Assembly: GCA_964556565.1 (NCBI GenBank)
Contig: CAZKWF010000002.1
Location: forward strand, 62,001 to 126,000
Direction: 5' to 3'
Source: SOJZ01 sp964556565
GTDB lineage: Archaea > Thermoproteota > Bathyarchaeia > Bathyarchaeales > Bathyarchaeaceae
Length of the DNA stretch: 64,000 bases
The number at the start of each line of letters is the position of its first letter. The stretch's first letter is position 1. The position numbers and the translations under genes were made by a program. The notes beneath the pieces were generated by a model. It did not search any database. It saw only the letters and a program-made list of their open reading frames with translations, and was not told the origin of the DNA. This document shows, piece after piece, positions 7,441-16,091 of this stretch.

Positions 7441-7911
7441 GTGAGTTTCATGTCTAATCCTTCTCCATCTGATTTAGTGATAATTGAGTCTAAGTTAAAG
7501 GGAAAAACCTTACTTGTGTACTGGCATCTGCTAAAGTCTCCAACGTCTAAGGTGGGCGTTCGTGAAATTCAGCGTTCTCTACACTTTTCTAGTCCCAGCG
7601 TGGCTGCTCATCACCTAGACAAACTTCTTTCGCTTGGGTTGGTTGATAAGAGCAGGACAGGAGAATATTTTCTAGTTCAGGAAGTTAAGGTCGGTCTTCT
7701 AAGATTTTTCACAAAGCTGGGGCGTTTCCTCGTTCCCCGCTACCTTTTCTATTCTGTTTGGCTTTCAACTATGCTAGCGTTCTATCTAATATTCTACGGA
7801 TTCAGTTGGCCAACTTGCGTCCACAACATAGCTGCTATCATTCTCGGCACTCTAGCATCTTTCATTCTATGGTTTGAAACCATTAGGCTTTGGAGGGAAA
7901 AGCCGTTCTAA
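7441..7911 (+). CDS. Winged-helix protein with C-terminal membrane anchor
   Basis: A 156-residue protein (GTG 7441; in-frame ATG at 7450 is equally possible). Residues ~20-80 read as a winged helix (VGVREIQRSLHFSSPSVAAHHLDKL ends in the recognition helix, followed by LVDKSRTGEYFLVQ as the wing). Two hydrophobic helices follow at ~97-118 and ~125-145. The combination suggests a membrane-bound transcriptional sensor; ligand and targets are unknown. The next gene is a small membrane protein in the same direction. Confidence 0.7.
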   Translation: MSFMSNPSPSDLVIIESKLKGKTLLVYWHLLKSPTSKVGVREIQRSLHFSSPSVAAHHLDKLLSLGLVDKSRTGEYFLVQEVKVGLLRFFTKLGRFLVPRYLFYSVWLSTMLAFYLIFYGFSWPTCVHNIAAIILGTLASFILWFETIRLWREKPF

Positions 7912-7986
7912 ATGAAACACGAGGTGTTCTAAAACGTGGCTTTAAAAGCACGGTTTAGCCTCTCATAACATGGAGAAGACAGGATA

Positions 7987-8316
7987 ATGAAAAAAACAGT
8001 GCTCTACGTGTTTACTGCAGTTTTGCTAGGCATAGCCATGATGATTATGCCATTATGGTTCTCTTGGACTTCTCAAGTAACCTTTGCCGCAGAAGAAAAA
8101 AATCTTGAGGATTTTACGGAAGCTCTACTTCGTGCCGCTTCAACCCCCGAAAGATGGGAGGACGCACAAAAGGACTCTTATCAAGTCAGTCATAAGCCAA
8201 CGGCGTCGTACGAAGGCGTTGAGATTTTTGCAGTTGGTTTCATTTTGGCATTGGCTGCCCGCTTCATTATCAAGAGACGAGCACCATATCCGCGCTTTCC
8301 AATTCGTCCAGTCTAG
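7987..8316 (+). CDS. Small membrane or exported protein, hypothetical
   Basis: 109 residues. An N-terminal hydrophobic helix (~5-24, preceded by KK) looks like a signal anchor, followed by a polar domain of ~50 residues. A second membrane helix lies at ~76-92, then an Arg-rich tail (KRRAPYPRF). No family recognised. It follows the HTH membrane protein by 75 bases, which may indicate a sensor/partner pair (inference from proximity only). Confidence 0.55.
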   Translation: MKKTVLYVFTAVLLGIAMMIMPLWFSWTSQVTFAAEEKNLEDFTEALLRAASTPERWEDAQKDSYQVSHKPTASYEGVEIFAVGFILALAARFIIKRRAPYPRFPIRPV

Positions 8317-8321
8317 CTGTT

Positions 8322-9098
8322 CTACTTTCTAAGGGCTTTACGTGCGAAAGTGATGTAGCCCGTGTGCCCTGTCATCAAAGTTTCAGGTCGTGTTTTTCCT
8401 TTCACGATTTGCATCCGTCTCATGAGACATTCGACGGTTTCAATGGCCACGAATGCGTTTTCTTTCAAAGCTTCGACAGTTTTCACGACCTGGTCGATCG
8501 TGGGACTGAAAGAGACAAGGGTGCCACTTCCCTTCAAAGCCGAGTAAGCGTGGGAGATAACCAGCCATGGAGTTGCTAGGTCAAGAATGACAGCGTCTAC
8601 ATCTTGCTCATCTATACCCTCTGTAACATCTTTGTTTTTAAGCTCCACATATTTGGATACACCAGCTCTCTCCAAGTTTTTAGACGCCGTCTCCATGAAC
8701 TCTTGTCGAACTTCGTAACTGTAGATGCATCCTTCTGGTTTGACGTAAAATGCGAGGGCGGTGGTAAGTGCTCCGGTTCCGGTGCCCGCTTCCACAATAC
8801 GGCTGTCTGGGCCGGCTCCGCTGAACATGACAATGAGTGCGATGTCTTTTGGATATGTTATCTGCGTCTTTCTCAGCATCTTGAAAACGTAGTCTCTTAA
8901 GATGGGTTTCAGGGCCACAAATTCGACGCCCATGCTACTTGTTACACAGGTTCCATATTCCTTTCCGATCAACTCGTCCAGTTGAATGAAGCCCTTATGA
9001 GTGTGAAAACTTTTCTCCTTCTCCACCATAACCAGATACGTTCTTCTTCGATCCAGATATAGCAGAACGCGGTCTCCCTCGCTAATAGTTTGCGACAA
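8322..9098 (-). CDS. trmI: tRNA (adenine-N1)-methyltransferase TrmI
   Basis: SAM-dependent enzyme that makes m1A at tRNA positions 57/58 in archaea. The N-terminal ~75 residues are the TrmI beta-barrel (GDRVLLYLDRRRTYLV). The Rossmann domain has motif I VEAGTGTGALT, the acidic motif II YSYEVRQEF and motif IV DAVILDLATPW, and the GHTGYITFARK C-terminus is characteristic. 258 residues, normal length. The start appears to be TTG at 9098. Confidence 0.93.
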   Translation of the reverse strand: MSQTISEGDRVLLYLDRRRTYLVMVEKEKSFHTHKGFIQLDELIGKEYGTCVTSSMGVEFVALKPILRDYVFKMLRKTQITYPKDIALIVMFSGAGPDSRIVEAGTGTGALTTALAFYVKPEGCIYSYEVRQEFMETASKNLERAGVSKYVELKNKDVTEGIDEQDVDAVILDLATPWLVISHAYSALKGSGTLVSFSPTIDQVVKTVEALKENAFVAIETVECLMRRMQIVKGKTRPETLMTGHTGYITFARKALRK

Positions 9099-9157
9099 TA
9101 GGGTCTACCGTGCCCATCTAAACTGACCTACAAGATAATAACGTTGCGGGCTTTTGT

Positions 9158-10636
9158 CTATGGCGTATACTTAAAGGGGTGTTTGGCTCGCTCCTTGTTC
9201 TCTATGATTTCTCCAACCGTAGGTCTACCCTCCATCGCCCGCCGTATAGCATGCCTCATGGCCTTGTAATTGTTTATATAAACCCGTTGACGATCCACAG
9301 CAGTCGGATGAACAAAAACGTTAGCAATGATAATCAAATCCTCAACAGCCCCCTTAGGTACAATTCCATCCGCCAAGCTATCTGCCACCGCCTTTGCCAC
9401 AGCAGCTTGCGCTGGGCCGTAAACCATGCTAGCCTGCCTCATACTCTTAATCGTAACAGTCGGGACAATGAGCGTTACTGGCTTAACAGTAAGATTAGGC
9501 TCTAGAATAGCAATTAGAGGCTCATGCCCAGGCGTTGGGGTAGCTTTGGCCTTTGCGTAAGCCTCACCTAGTGGGCCAGTCTTCTTTCCAATCATCAAGT
9601 CTATATGTGCAACTTCAGCGCCTTTTCCAGCTAAAGCCTCACCAACGCGCAGGTGAAAGTCTCGGATGATTTTTGGCGTGACCTCGATGGCGGTGAAGCG
9701 TTCTTCCAAAATTTTCTCCTCGATTTCAAATTTGATGGGTTTCGGAGTGATCTTTCCAATCTTTTCTAAGTCGAGACGAAGCTCTTCCCGTGCCTCGTAC
9801 GTCAACTCTCCCCCGACACTTAACGGCATTCTCACTGGGCCAACTTTCATGCCCATCATATTTAGCGCCTCTTTTGTTCCCACAGCTCCGCTTCTAGCGA
9901 TTATTCTTGCGATTTTCTGCACTTTATATTGCAGTTCACGAGCCTTCTTGAGGTCGCCTTTTTGAACTGAATTGTAGACATCAACCCATACATCTGGCAT
10001 AACATTGGCACTTGCCAGTATGGCGCCTGAAGCACCAGCGGCAAGGGCGGATAGAACCACCTCGTCGTAACCGCATAATACATTGATCTTGTCTCTGACT
10101 TTCTCCAAGACTGCGAGAATGAATTTCAACTCTCCGCTGCTGTCTTTTATGCCGACTATGTTAGGGATTTGTGCAAGGTCTTCAACCATTTGCCAACTCA
10201 GCCAAACTCCAGTGCATTGGGGAATATTATAGAGAATAACGGGGAAATCAACCTTGGTTGCAATGGTGTAGAAGTGCTCGTAGATGCCCCGGTCAGTAGG
10301 CTTCAGATAAAACGGCGTCACAATCAGCGCTGCATCTGCACCAGCGTCCTTAGCGTACCTTGTCATTTTAAGGGCTTGATCGGTCCCACTTGCGCCAGTT
10401 CCCGCAACCACCGACACTCTGCCGTTAACTTCATCCACAACGATATCAATCAACTTCTTCTTTTCATCCTCTGTAAGATTTACGAACTCACCCGTTGTGC
10501 CGCACGGGACAACCCCGCTCACTCCTTTTTCGATACAGTGGTTGACGAGGTTACGCATTCTTTCCTCATCCAATTTTCTTCCATCTTTAGTGAACGGAGT
10601 TACCAAAGCGGGTAAGATTCCTTCTGGCTTGAACAT
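9158..10636 (-). CDS. Fusion of a DapA/NAL-family class I aldolase with a formaldehyde-activating enzyme (Fae)
   Basis: One uninterrupted 492-residue frame. Residues 1-~295 are a pyruvate-type aldolase of the DapA/N-acetylneuraminate lyase family: GTTGE at 46-50, catalytic Tyr136 in LYNIP, Schiff-base Lys164 in VGIKDSSGE. The residue after YNIP that is Arg in true dihydrodipicolinate synthases (YNVPxRTG) is Cys here (YNIPQCTG), so lysine synthesis is unlikely. Residues ~315-492 are Fae: AHIDLMIG with catalytic His344, then GPLGEAYA, PNLTVKPVTL, YGPAQAAVAKAVAD, HPF near the end. Fae condenses formaldehyde with tetrahydromethanopterin. Known archaeal Fae fusions are with hexulose-6-phosphate synthase. 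By analogy, an aldolase releasing formaldehyde could feed Fae directly (inference). Start ATG 10636 has GGAGG 7 bases upstream; an upstream in-frame extension to 10684 looks like leader. Confidence 0.9.
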   Translation of the reverse strand: MFKPEGILPALVTPFTKDGRKLDEERMRNLVNHCIEKGVSGVVPCGTTGEFVNLTEDEKKKLIDIVVDEVNGRVSVVAGTGASGTDQALKMTRYAKDAGADAALIVTPFYLKPTDRGIYEHFYTIATKVDFPVILYNIPQCTGVWLSWQMVEDLAQIPNIVGIKDSSGELKFILAVLEKVRDKINVLCGYDEVVLSALAAGASGAILASANVMPDVWVDVYNSVQKGDLKKARELQYKVQKIARIIARSGAVGTKEALNMMGMKVGPVRMPLSVGGELTYEAREELRLDLEKIGKITPKPIKFEIEEKILEERFTAIEVTPKIIRDFHLRVGEALAGKGAEVAHIDLMIGKKTGPLGEAYAKAKATPTPGHEPLIAILEPNLTVKPVTLIVPTVTIKSMRQASMVYGPAQAAVAKAVADSLADGIVPKGAVEDLIIIANVFVHPTAVDRQRVYINNYKAMRHAIRRAMEGRPTVGEIIENKERAKHPFKYTP

Positions 10637-10786
10637 ACAAAACCTCCAAACTGTCTTTCCAGACCCTACGTATTGTAACAACACTATATTTCTATATTTC
10701 CAGAGTAACGTTAAACACCAGTAGGATAAATAATATGTAATTCCATAAACTGTATTTTAGCACATTTTGACGGAGGACTATTGGCG
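10637..10786. promoter_or_regulatory. Divergent promoter region, aldolase-Fae / AOR
   Basis: The 150 bases between the two divergent genes are AT-rich. Reading left, AAATATAGAAATATAG lies ~50-65 bases before the fusion gene's ATG. Reading right, ATAAATAATATG lies ~50 bases before the oxidoreductase ATG. Both starts have GGAGG sites. Shared control of the two genes is plausible. I see no clear operator palindrome. Confidence 0.5.
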
Positions 10787-12601
10787 ATGCTTGGAGGTTA
10801 TACTGGAAAAATTCTCAAAGTAAACCTGACCAAAGGAAAAACCGAGATAGAAAAACTGGACGAAAAGATAGCTAGAAAATTTATCGGCGGAAAAGGATTA
10901 GGCGCCAAAATCCTATATGACTCCATAAAACCCGGTATCGATCCGTTCAGTCCTGAAAATCTGCTCATCTTCGCCTCAGGTCCATTAACCGCTACGTTAG
11001 CTCCCTCATCTGCTCGATCTGCTGTTGTAACAAAATCACCCCTTACAGGAATCTTTTTAGATACACAATTTGGAGGCTTTTTCGGCGTCGAAATGAAGCT
11101 AGCAGGCTTTGATTGCGTGGTCATACGTGGTAAAGCCGCCAGCCCTACATATCTATGGATTCACGAAAATTTCGCTGAACTTATGAACGCCGATGATTTG
11201 TGGGGTAAAGGCTGCTTCGAAACCGAAAGAAAATTGAAGAATCGTTTGGGCAAAAGAGTCAAAGTAGCCTCTATCGGCCCTGCAGGAGAGTGTCTTGTCC
11301 GATATGCATGTGTCACTTTTGATAAGTATAGGCAAGCGGGTCGAGGTGGCGCTGGCGCGGTGATGGGATCTAAAAACATGAAAGCTGTAGTTGTGCACGG
11401 TGCAGGTAAGATCAAATATGCCGATCTTGAAGGTTTCAGAGAAGCCACCAAGGCAGCAACTAAAAGAATTAAAGAGCATTATTACACTCCCTTGCGGAAG
11501 AAATATGGGACTCCCTTATGGGTTGCTCCTGTAAATGAGGCAGCACTACTTCCAACTAGGAATTTTACAACTGGAGTGTTTGAAGGAGCCGACAACATTT
11601 CAGGAGAAACCATGAGAAGCAAAATCGTCACAAAGGACGGCGCATGTTACAATTGTCCGATTGCGTGCTGGAAATACAGTCAAGTTGACTCGGGCAAGTA
11701 TAGAGTAGATGAACTTGTTGGCCCTGAGTATGAAACGATTGCATTGATGGGTTCAAACTGCGGTGTAGACTCCATTGAAAACATTGCATACGCAAATCTG
11801 TTGTGCGATGATCTTGGTTTGGACACCATTTCTACGGGAAATGTGATCGGCTTTGCCATGGAATGCTTTGAAAAAGGCTTAATCAAGAAGGAGGACACGG
11901 GAGGTCTTGAGTTGCGTTTTGGTAACGCAGATGCTGAAATAAAAATGGTGGAAAACATCGCTTGCCGAAAAGGATTAGGAAACACACTTGGCGAAGGAGT
12001 AAAGAGAGCAGCTAAAAAGATCGGAAAAAGTTCAGAAAGTTTTGCGATGCATGTGAAAGGCTTAGAGTTTCCTGGCTATGATCCTAGAGGAGCCTTCGGG
12101 ATGGCACTGGCCTACGCAACATCTGACCGGGGGGCCTGTCACCAGAGAGTATGGACTGTTAGTGCAGAAATTCGAGGGCGTTTGACCCCCAGATATTCAA
12201 CTGAAGGTCGAGCCAAGTTTGTGAAGAACGTTCAAGATGAAAGAGCGGTGTGTTTCTCTCTTGTTCTCTGCGACTTTATGCCACTGAAAACCAAGCATTT
12301 CACAGAGCTTCTGAATACTGCAACGGGCTTCAACCTCACTGAAGACGAATATCTGAAAACAGGAGAAAGAATCTGGAACCTAACCAGACTATTCAATATC
12401 CGTGAGGGCATAACGAGGAAGGATGATACTCTACCACCACGCATTATGGAAGAACCGTTGCCAGACGGTGTGGCAAAAGGACAAATGATAACAAAGAACA
12501 TGCTTGACGAAATGCTTGACGAATATTACGCTTTAAGAGGATGGAGCGAAAACGGTATTCCAACTCAAGAGAAGTTGAAGGATTTGGACCTGGCATCTTA
12601 A
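10787..12601 (+). CDS. aor: Tungsten-dependent aldehyde:ferredoxin oxidoreductase
   Basis: Oxidises aldehydes to acids with ferredoxin as electron acceptor, using a tungsto-bispterin and one [4Fe-4S] cluster. With the ATG at 10787 as residue 1, cluster cysteines fall at 287, 290, 294 (CYNCPIAC) and 495 (LCDF), almost exactly the spacing of the Pyrococcus enzyme. The N-terminal domain (GGYTGKILKVNL), GKGLG, FGGFFG and AGRGGAGAVMGSKN pterin-binding segments are all present. 604 residues, full length. GGAGG at 10772-10776 favours the ATG over the TTG at 10781. It sits divergently beside the Fae fusion, so an aldehyde such as formaldehyde is a reasonable candidate substrate (inference). Confidence 0.94.
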   Translation: MLGGYTGKILKVNLTKGKTEIEKLDEKIARKFIGGKGLGAKILYDSIKPGIDPFSPENLLIFASGPLTATLAPSSARSAVVTKSPLTGIFLDTQFGGFFGVEMKLAGFDCVVIRGKAASPTYLWIHENFAELMNADDLWGKGCFETERKLKNRLGKRVKVASIGPAGECLVRYACVTFDKYRQAGRGGAGAVMGSKNMKAVVVHGAGKIKYADLEGFREATKAATKRIKEHYYTPLRKKYGTPLWVAPVNEAALLPTRNFTTGVFEGADNISGETMRSKIVTKDGACYNCPIACWKYSQVDSGKYRVDELVGPEYETIALMGSNCGVDSIENIAYANLLCDDLGLDTISTGNVIGFAMECFEKGLIKKEDTGGLELRFGNADAEIKMVENIACRKGLGNTLGEGVKRAAKKIGKSSESFAMHVKGLEFPGYDPRGAFGMALAYATSDRGACHQRVWTVSAEIRGRLTPRYSTEGRAKFVKNVQDERAVCFSLVLCDFMPLKTKHFTELLNTATGFNLTEDEYLKTGERIWNLTRLFNIREGITRKDDTLPPRIMEEPLPDGVAKGQMITKNMLDEMLDEYYALRGWSENGIPTQEKLKDLDLAS

Positions 12602-12622
12602 GTGCCGATCGATTGGTCTCTT

Positions 12623-13906
12623 CTAGTATTTGTGTAAGTTCCGAGCGGCGATAAACGTTAAACCACGCTCAGTGAGGGCTTTGGCAGTTCTGTTCACCGA
12701 GTCATGTTTGTCGAGAAAATTAATTGTAAGCTTTGGCATCAGACCCTGTGCGAGTATATCTTTTTTGGGAATGAAGTATTCCAAGATGTCTGACGGGTGC
12801 TCTCGGGTTGCCTCAATCTCAGGGGATCCACCCTCATGCTTAGCGCTAATGTTTTTCACATGGTCCGCGATTTCCAGAAGTTCGTTCAATCGATCATATG
12901 GCTGCCTAACAATGCTCTTGCAGGTTTCCACAATATGGTGTTCGATGCGAACGATGTCATCAAAGTCAAAGGCTTTTCGTATATACGCTGATAGTTCAAT
13001 CGTCTCATTATTGACAGAATTCGAAAGGTTAAAGCCGATGAGAGGACTCGTGCCATCATCCCGACTGAAGAGTTTTGCAGTCATTAATGTCCAGAAGCAG
13101 GCATAGGGATTATCATTGCCCAGAAATACTGAAATCTTAAACTCGATGTCAATTCCGAGTTTGTAGAGCCAGTAGCCCAGCATTACGCCCCCGAGGTTTA
13201 CATTCAATACTTGCCGAACACCATATTCAGTGTAATAATGAAGAAATTCATCGACCCATTTCAAGGCGTATTTATTTGGCACCCCCACGCCTCCGAAATA
13301 GCCTGTGATAGTTCCGGGACCTCCTAAATGAACGTTAATAGGCAACCCATCGGGTCCGGGCAGGGTTCCTTTTGTGTCTAATGTTTCCACGTAGGAAGCA
13401 CCTATAATTTGCATCGCCGCTGCGAACGCGAGGATTTCATCGTCCTCAACTTGTTCTTTCATGAAGCGGACGCGTATGAAGCGACTAGGCATGAGGTCTT
13501 GCTGTGCAATGGCTTTCTTTGCTTCTTCTATGAGCCACGGGAAAAAGTTGCAAGCACTGATTTCTAGGGTAACAGCAAACGACTCATCGAACGTCATGGA
13601 ATCAGTTCTATCTCCTAGAATTTTTCTGCGATAGTCTGAGATGCTGATAAAAGCATCTTTATCCCGTTGTTCAATCAGCCACTCAAGATCTTTCACAAAA
13701 GGCGAGTTTTTCGCCCTAAGTCGGGCTATAAGATTTTTGAGCTTGCGGGCTTCCCGAGCCTTGCGGTTAATCTCATCAACACCACCATACTTTGCAATGA
13801 CTTTTAGCAAACCACTTACAAGAGGGTTGTCTTCTTTCAGAAGAAAATCGTTGATTTCCCTTAGAGTTTCCTTTTTAATTGTCAGTTTTTGCCTGAGATC
13901 AGTCAT
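12623..13906 (-). CDS. Unrecognised 427-residue soluble protein
   Basis: I do not recognise the family. Residues 1-~100 are charged and helical. From ~110 the sequence alternates beta and helix with conserved-looking glycine patches (NVHLGGPGTITGYFGGVGVP; VLNVNLGGVMLGYWLYKLGI), which resembles a TIM-barrel or similar enzyme fold. Potential metal or catalytic residues include RIEHHIVETC (~322-331) and SAKHEGG (~360). No signal peptide or membrane helix. GGAGG lies just before the ATG at 13906. It converges with the oxidoreductase gene and is followed by etfBA-acd, so it probably acts in the same aldehyde/acyl metabolism, but this is position-based only. Confidence 0.75.
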   Translation of the reverse strand: MTDLRQKLTIKKETLREINDFLLKEDNPLVSGLLKVIAKYGGVDEINRKAREARKLKNLIARLRAKNSPFVKDLEWLIEQRDKDAFISISDYRRKILGDRTDSMTFDESFAVTLEISACNFFPWLIEEAKKAIAQQDLMPSRFIRVRFMKEQVEDDEILAFAAAMQIIGASYVETLDTKGTLPGPDGLPINVHLGGPGTITGYFGGVGVPNKYALKWVDEFLHYYTEYGVRQVLNVNLGGVMLGYWLYKLGIDIEFKISVFLGNDNPYACFWTLMTAKLFSRDDGTSPLIGFNLSNSVNNETIELSAYIRKAFDFDDIVRIEHHIVETCKSIVRQPYDRLNELLEIADHVKNISAKHEGGSPEIEATREHPSDILEYFIPKKDILAQGLMPKLTINFLDKHDSVNRTAKALTERGLTFIAARNLHKY

Positions 13907-13982
13907 GAATCGTCCTCCAAATTCAAGTCCGAGATTGGATTAGTGCGCGCTAATATAAGAATTCCTAGATTAAAGGGTTCTA

Positions 13983-14051
13983 GAAGGCTTCAGTATGAAG
14001 CATTGGGCGGTGTCGTTAGAGCATTGGAGTTCGAGTCTCCCCGGACTTCCA
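13983..14051 (+). other. tRNA-like 3' half (relic)
   Basis: GGAG TTCGAGT CTCC forms a complete T-arm, followed by CCGGACTTC and CA, like a tRNA acceptor 3' strand. It closely matches the 3' end of the CAU tRNA at 6807-6829 (GGAGTTC[A/G]AGTCTCCCCGG). Upstream, GAAG at 13983 can pair with CTTC, but a mismatch follows, and no good D-arm or anticodon arm is found. Best read as a decayed tRNA or an old attachment site. Confidence 0.4.
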
Positions 14052-14130
14052 TGCTTTTGAAAGAGAACACTTTTCATTAATAAAATCGGTTTGTGCGACA
14101 ACTCATTCTTCTTAAACTTGCTTACCTATC

Positions 14131-14140
14131 ATGCATGCAT
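14131..14140. repeat. Palindrome ATGCATGCAT
   Basis: A perfect 10-base palindrome in the non-coding region upstream of etfB, one of the recurring TGCATGCA sites. Confidence 0.8.
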
Positions 14141-14280
14141 TATGGATATTATGGAGCTAGTTGCCGAGGGGCTTTTATCCTAGAGTGAACAACACGGGTG
14201 ATTAAAAGAGTTAAATATTGAGAACACCATTTTTCTCAAATCTACGGTTCAGATGGCAGGTAGATAGGGAAGCGAATGGA

Positions 14281-15069
14281 ATGAATGTAATTGTCTGTGT
14301 GAAGCATGTCCCAGAAACAGCCGAGGCAGAAATTGCTATTCATGAAAGCGGAAAAGGAATAAAGACAGAAGACCTCGTTTTCGACATCAACGAGTGGGAT
14401 GACTACGCTGTTGAAGAAGCAGTTTTATTGAGCCAAAAACTTGGAGGCTCGGTTACCGCTGTAACAGTAGGCTCAGAAGACGCTGATAGCACATTGAGAA
14501 AATGTCTGGCTAGGGGAGCAGACAGAGCAATAAGGTTAACGGATAATGCATTCGAGGGGTCAGATAGCTACGCCATCGCCAAGATATTGTACAAGGCGAT
14601 CAAAGATTTGCCCTTCGATTTGATTTTAACTGGAGCTCAAGCTGGCGACGACGGCTGTGCCCAAGTTGGCGTTGTGCTGGCGGAGTTGCTTGGAATTCCT
14701 CACGTAACTATGGTGAAGAATATTGAATCCATGGAAGGACTTGTGAAGGTTAATCGCGAGCTAGAAGGCGGTTTAGAGGAGATCGTGGAAGTGAAGTCGC
14801 CAGTGTTGTTCACCGTCCAAACTGGAATCAATGAACCTAGATACATATCAATAATGGGTATCAGGAAAGCTATGAAGAAGGAGATAAAGACCCTAAGCTT
14901 GAGGGATGTTGGCTTAACAGAAGAAGAAGTTGGAGAATCTGGATCATGGATAACCGTGGAAAAGATGTTTATACCTCCAGTAGAGAAGGAAGCCGAAATT
15001 TTAACTGGAGGAGTTGACGAAATCGCAACGAAAATCGTTGAAACTCTGAGGACCAGGGGGTTGATCTAG
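14281..15069 (+). CDS. etfB: Electron transfer flavoprotein, beta subunit
   Basis: Smaller subunit of the flavoprotein that accepts electrons from acyl-CoA dehydrogenases. Begins MNVIVCVKHVPET and has the typical NEWDDYAVEEAVLL, a VTVG loop, LILTGAQAGDDG and a PRYISIMGIRKAMKK segment, which are adenine/AMP-binding and recognition-loop signatures. 262 residues from the ATG at 14281; the longer in-frame start at 14218 would add a basic stretch not seen in the family. The stop is followed directly by etfA at 15070. Confidence 0.94.
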   Translation: MNVIVCVKHVPETAEAEIAIHESGKGIKTEDLVFDINEWDDYAVEEAVLLSQKLGGSVTAVTVGSEDADSTLRKCLARGADRAIRLTDNAFEGSDSYAIAKILYKAIKDLPFDLILTGAQAGDDGCAQVGVVLAELLGIPHVTMVKNIESMEGLVKVNRELEGGLEEIVEVKSPVLFTVQTGINEPRYISIMGIRKAMKKEIKTLSLRDVGLTEEEVGESGSWITVEKMFIPPVEKEAEILTGGVDEIATKIVETLRTRGLI

Positions 15070-16047
15070 ATGAGGGAACTTTTTGTCTTAGCTGAACATA
15101 GGCAAGGCGAACTCAGGGATGTAACATTTGAAATGTTAACCAAGGGTATGGAGCTAAGTCAAAAAATAAATGCGGATCTAACAGCAGTTCTCTTAGGTCA
15201 CAACGTCGAAGAATTTGCGAAAAAGCTTGTAGATTACGCAAAAAGGGTTTTGATTGTCGATGACGTAAGGTTGGAGAACTTCAACGCAGAAGTATATCAG
15301 AGGGTTTTGTTCCATCTAGTTTCCGAATACAAACCGTCACTGACCTTAATCGGGCACACTGCCTTTGGCGTCGACCTAGCTCCAAGCCTTGCAACCGAAC
15401 TAGATTTACCGCTAGCTACAGACTGCATAGACCTAAATTTTGAAGGAGAAAAGTTGGTTGTGGTTCGTCAAGTGTACGGTGGCAAGGTAAACCTTAAAGC
15501 GTCGCTCCGCAAGTCTGAGAGCTATATTGTGACGCTCCGTCCGGCAACCTTCGAAGCCCAAGAACCGAAGCCTCAAGATGGCGATATAGTCAAAATAGCA
15601 TCTCCACTTTCGGAGGACATAACCTGCAAACGGTTCATTGAATACTTTCAACCTCCGGCAGGAGAAGTAGACATATCTACAGCAGATATCATAGTTGCCA
15701 TAGGCCGCGGAATCAAGGACGCCGACAACATTCCCATGATGAAAGGACTTGCAGAAGCACTCGGAGGAGTGCTCGCCTGCTCGCGCCCCATCGTGGATAA
15801 AGAGTGGCTTCCAAAAGATCGCCAAGTCGGCACCTCAGGAAAAACCGTGAAGCCTAAGCTGTACATAGCCATCGGCATCAGCGGCCAGTTCCAGCACATA
15901 TCGGGCATGAAAAACTCTGACCTGATCATTGCTATAAACAAAGATTCCAAAGCACCAATTTTCCGTGCGGCCGATTACGGCGTTGTAGAAGATCTATTCA
16001 AAGTTGTGCCCACATTAACAGATAGAATATCGGAGGAAAAACATTAA
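15070..16047 (+). CDS. etfA: Electron transfer flavoprotein, alpha subunit
   Basis: FAD-binding subunit. The C-terminal FAD domain is intact: GRGIKDADN, GGVLACSRPIVD, RQVGTSGKTVKPKLYIA, GISGQFQH and IAINKDSKAPIF. 325 residues. It abuts etfB with no gap, and the acyl-CoA dehydrogenase follows 44 bases later, so the three form one operon. No N-terminal ferredoxin domain is present, which argues against the extended EtfA of some bifurcating systems; bifurcation cannot be judged from this alone. Confidence 0.94.
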   Translation: MRELFVLAEHRQGELRDVTFEMLTKGMELSQKINADLTAVLLGHNVEEFAKKLVDYAKRVLIVDDVRLENFNAEVYQRVLFHLVSEYKPSLTLIGHTAFGVDLAPSLATELDLPLATDCIDLNFEGEKLVVVRQVYGGKVNLKASLRKSESYIVTLRPATFEAQEPKPQDGDIVKIASPLSEDITCKRFIEYFQPPAGEVDISTADIIVAIGRGIKDADNIPMMKGLAEALGGVLACSRPIVDKEWLPKDRQVGTSGKTVKPKLYIAIGISGQFQHISGMKNSDLIIAINKDSKAPIFRAADYGVVEDLFKVVPTLTDRISEEKH

Positions 16048-16091
16048 GTAATTGAGACAGGAGGATAAAACATCTCAAAAAATGAGGTGAA

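Larger units (their letters stand above)
13907..14280. other. Non-coding stretch between the 427-residue gene and etfB
   Basis: 374 bases without a convincing gene. It holds a tRNA-like relic (13983-14051), a palindrome at 14131-14140, and an AT-rich promoter-like segment (gttaaatattgag) at ~14210-14222, ~60-70 bases before etfB. Confidence 0.5.

Noticed and set aside
10169..10615. Long antisense frame inside the aldolase-Fae gene
   Set aside because: It mirrors the codon phase of the real gene and has no family resemblance or ribosome site.
9158..10636. Annotation as 4-hydroxy-tetrahydrodipicolinate synthase (lysine synthesis)
   Set aside because: The Arg after YNxP that defines true DapA is Cys here, a Fae domain is fused, and no other lysine genes are nearby.
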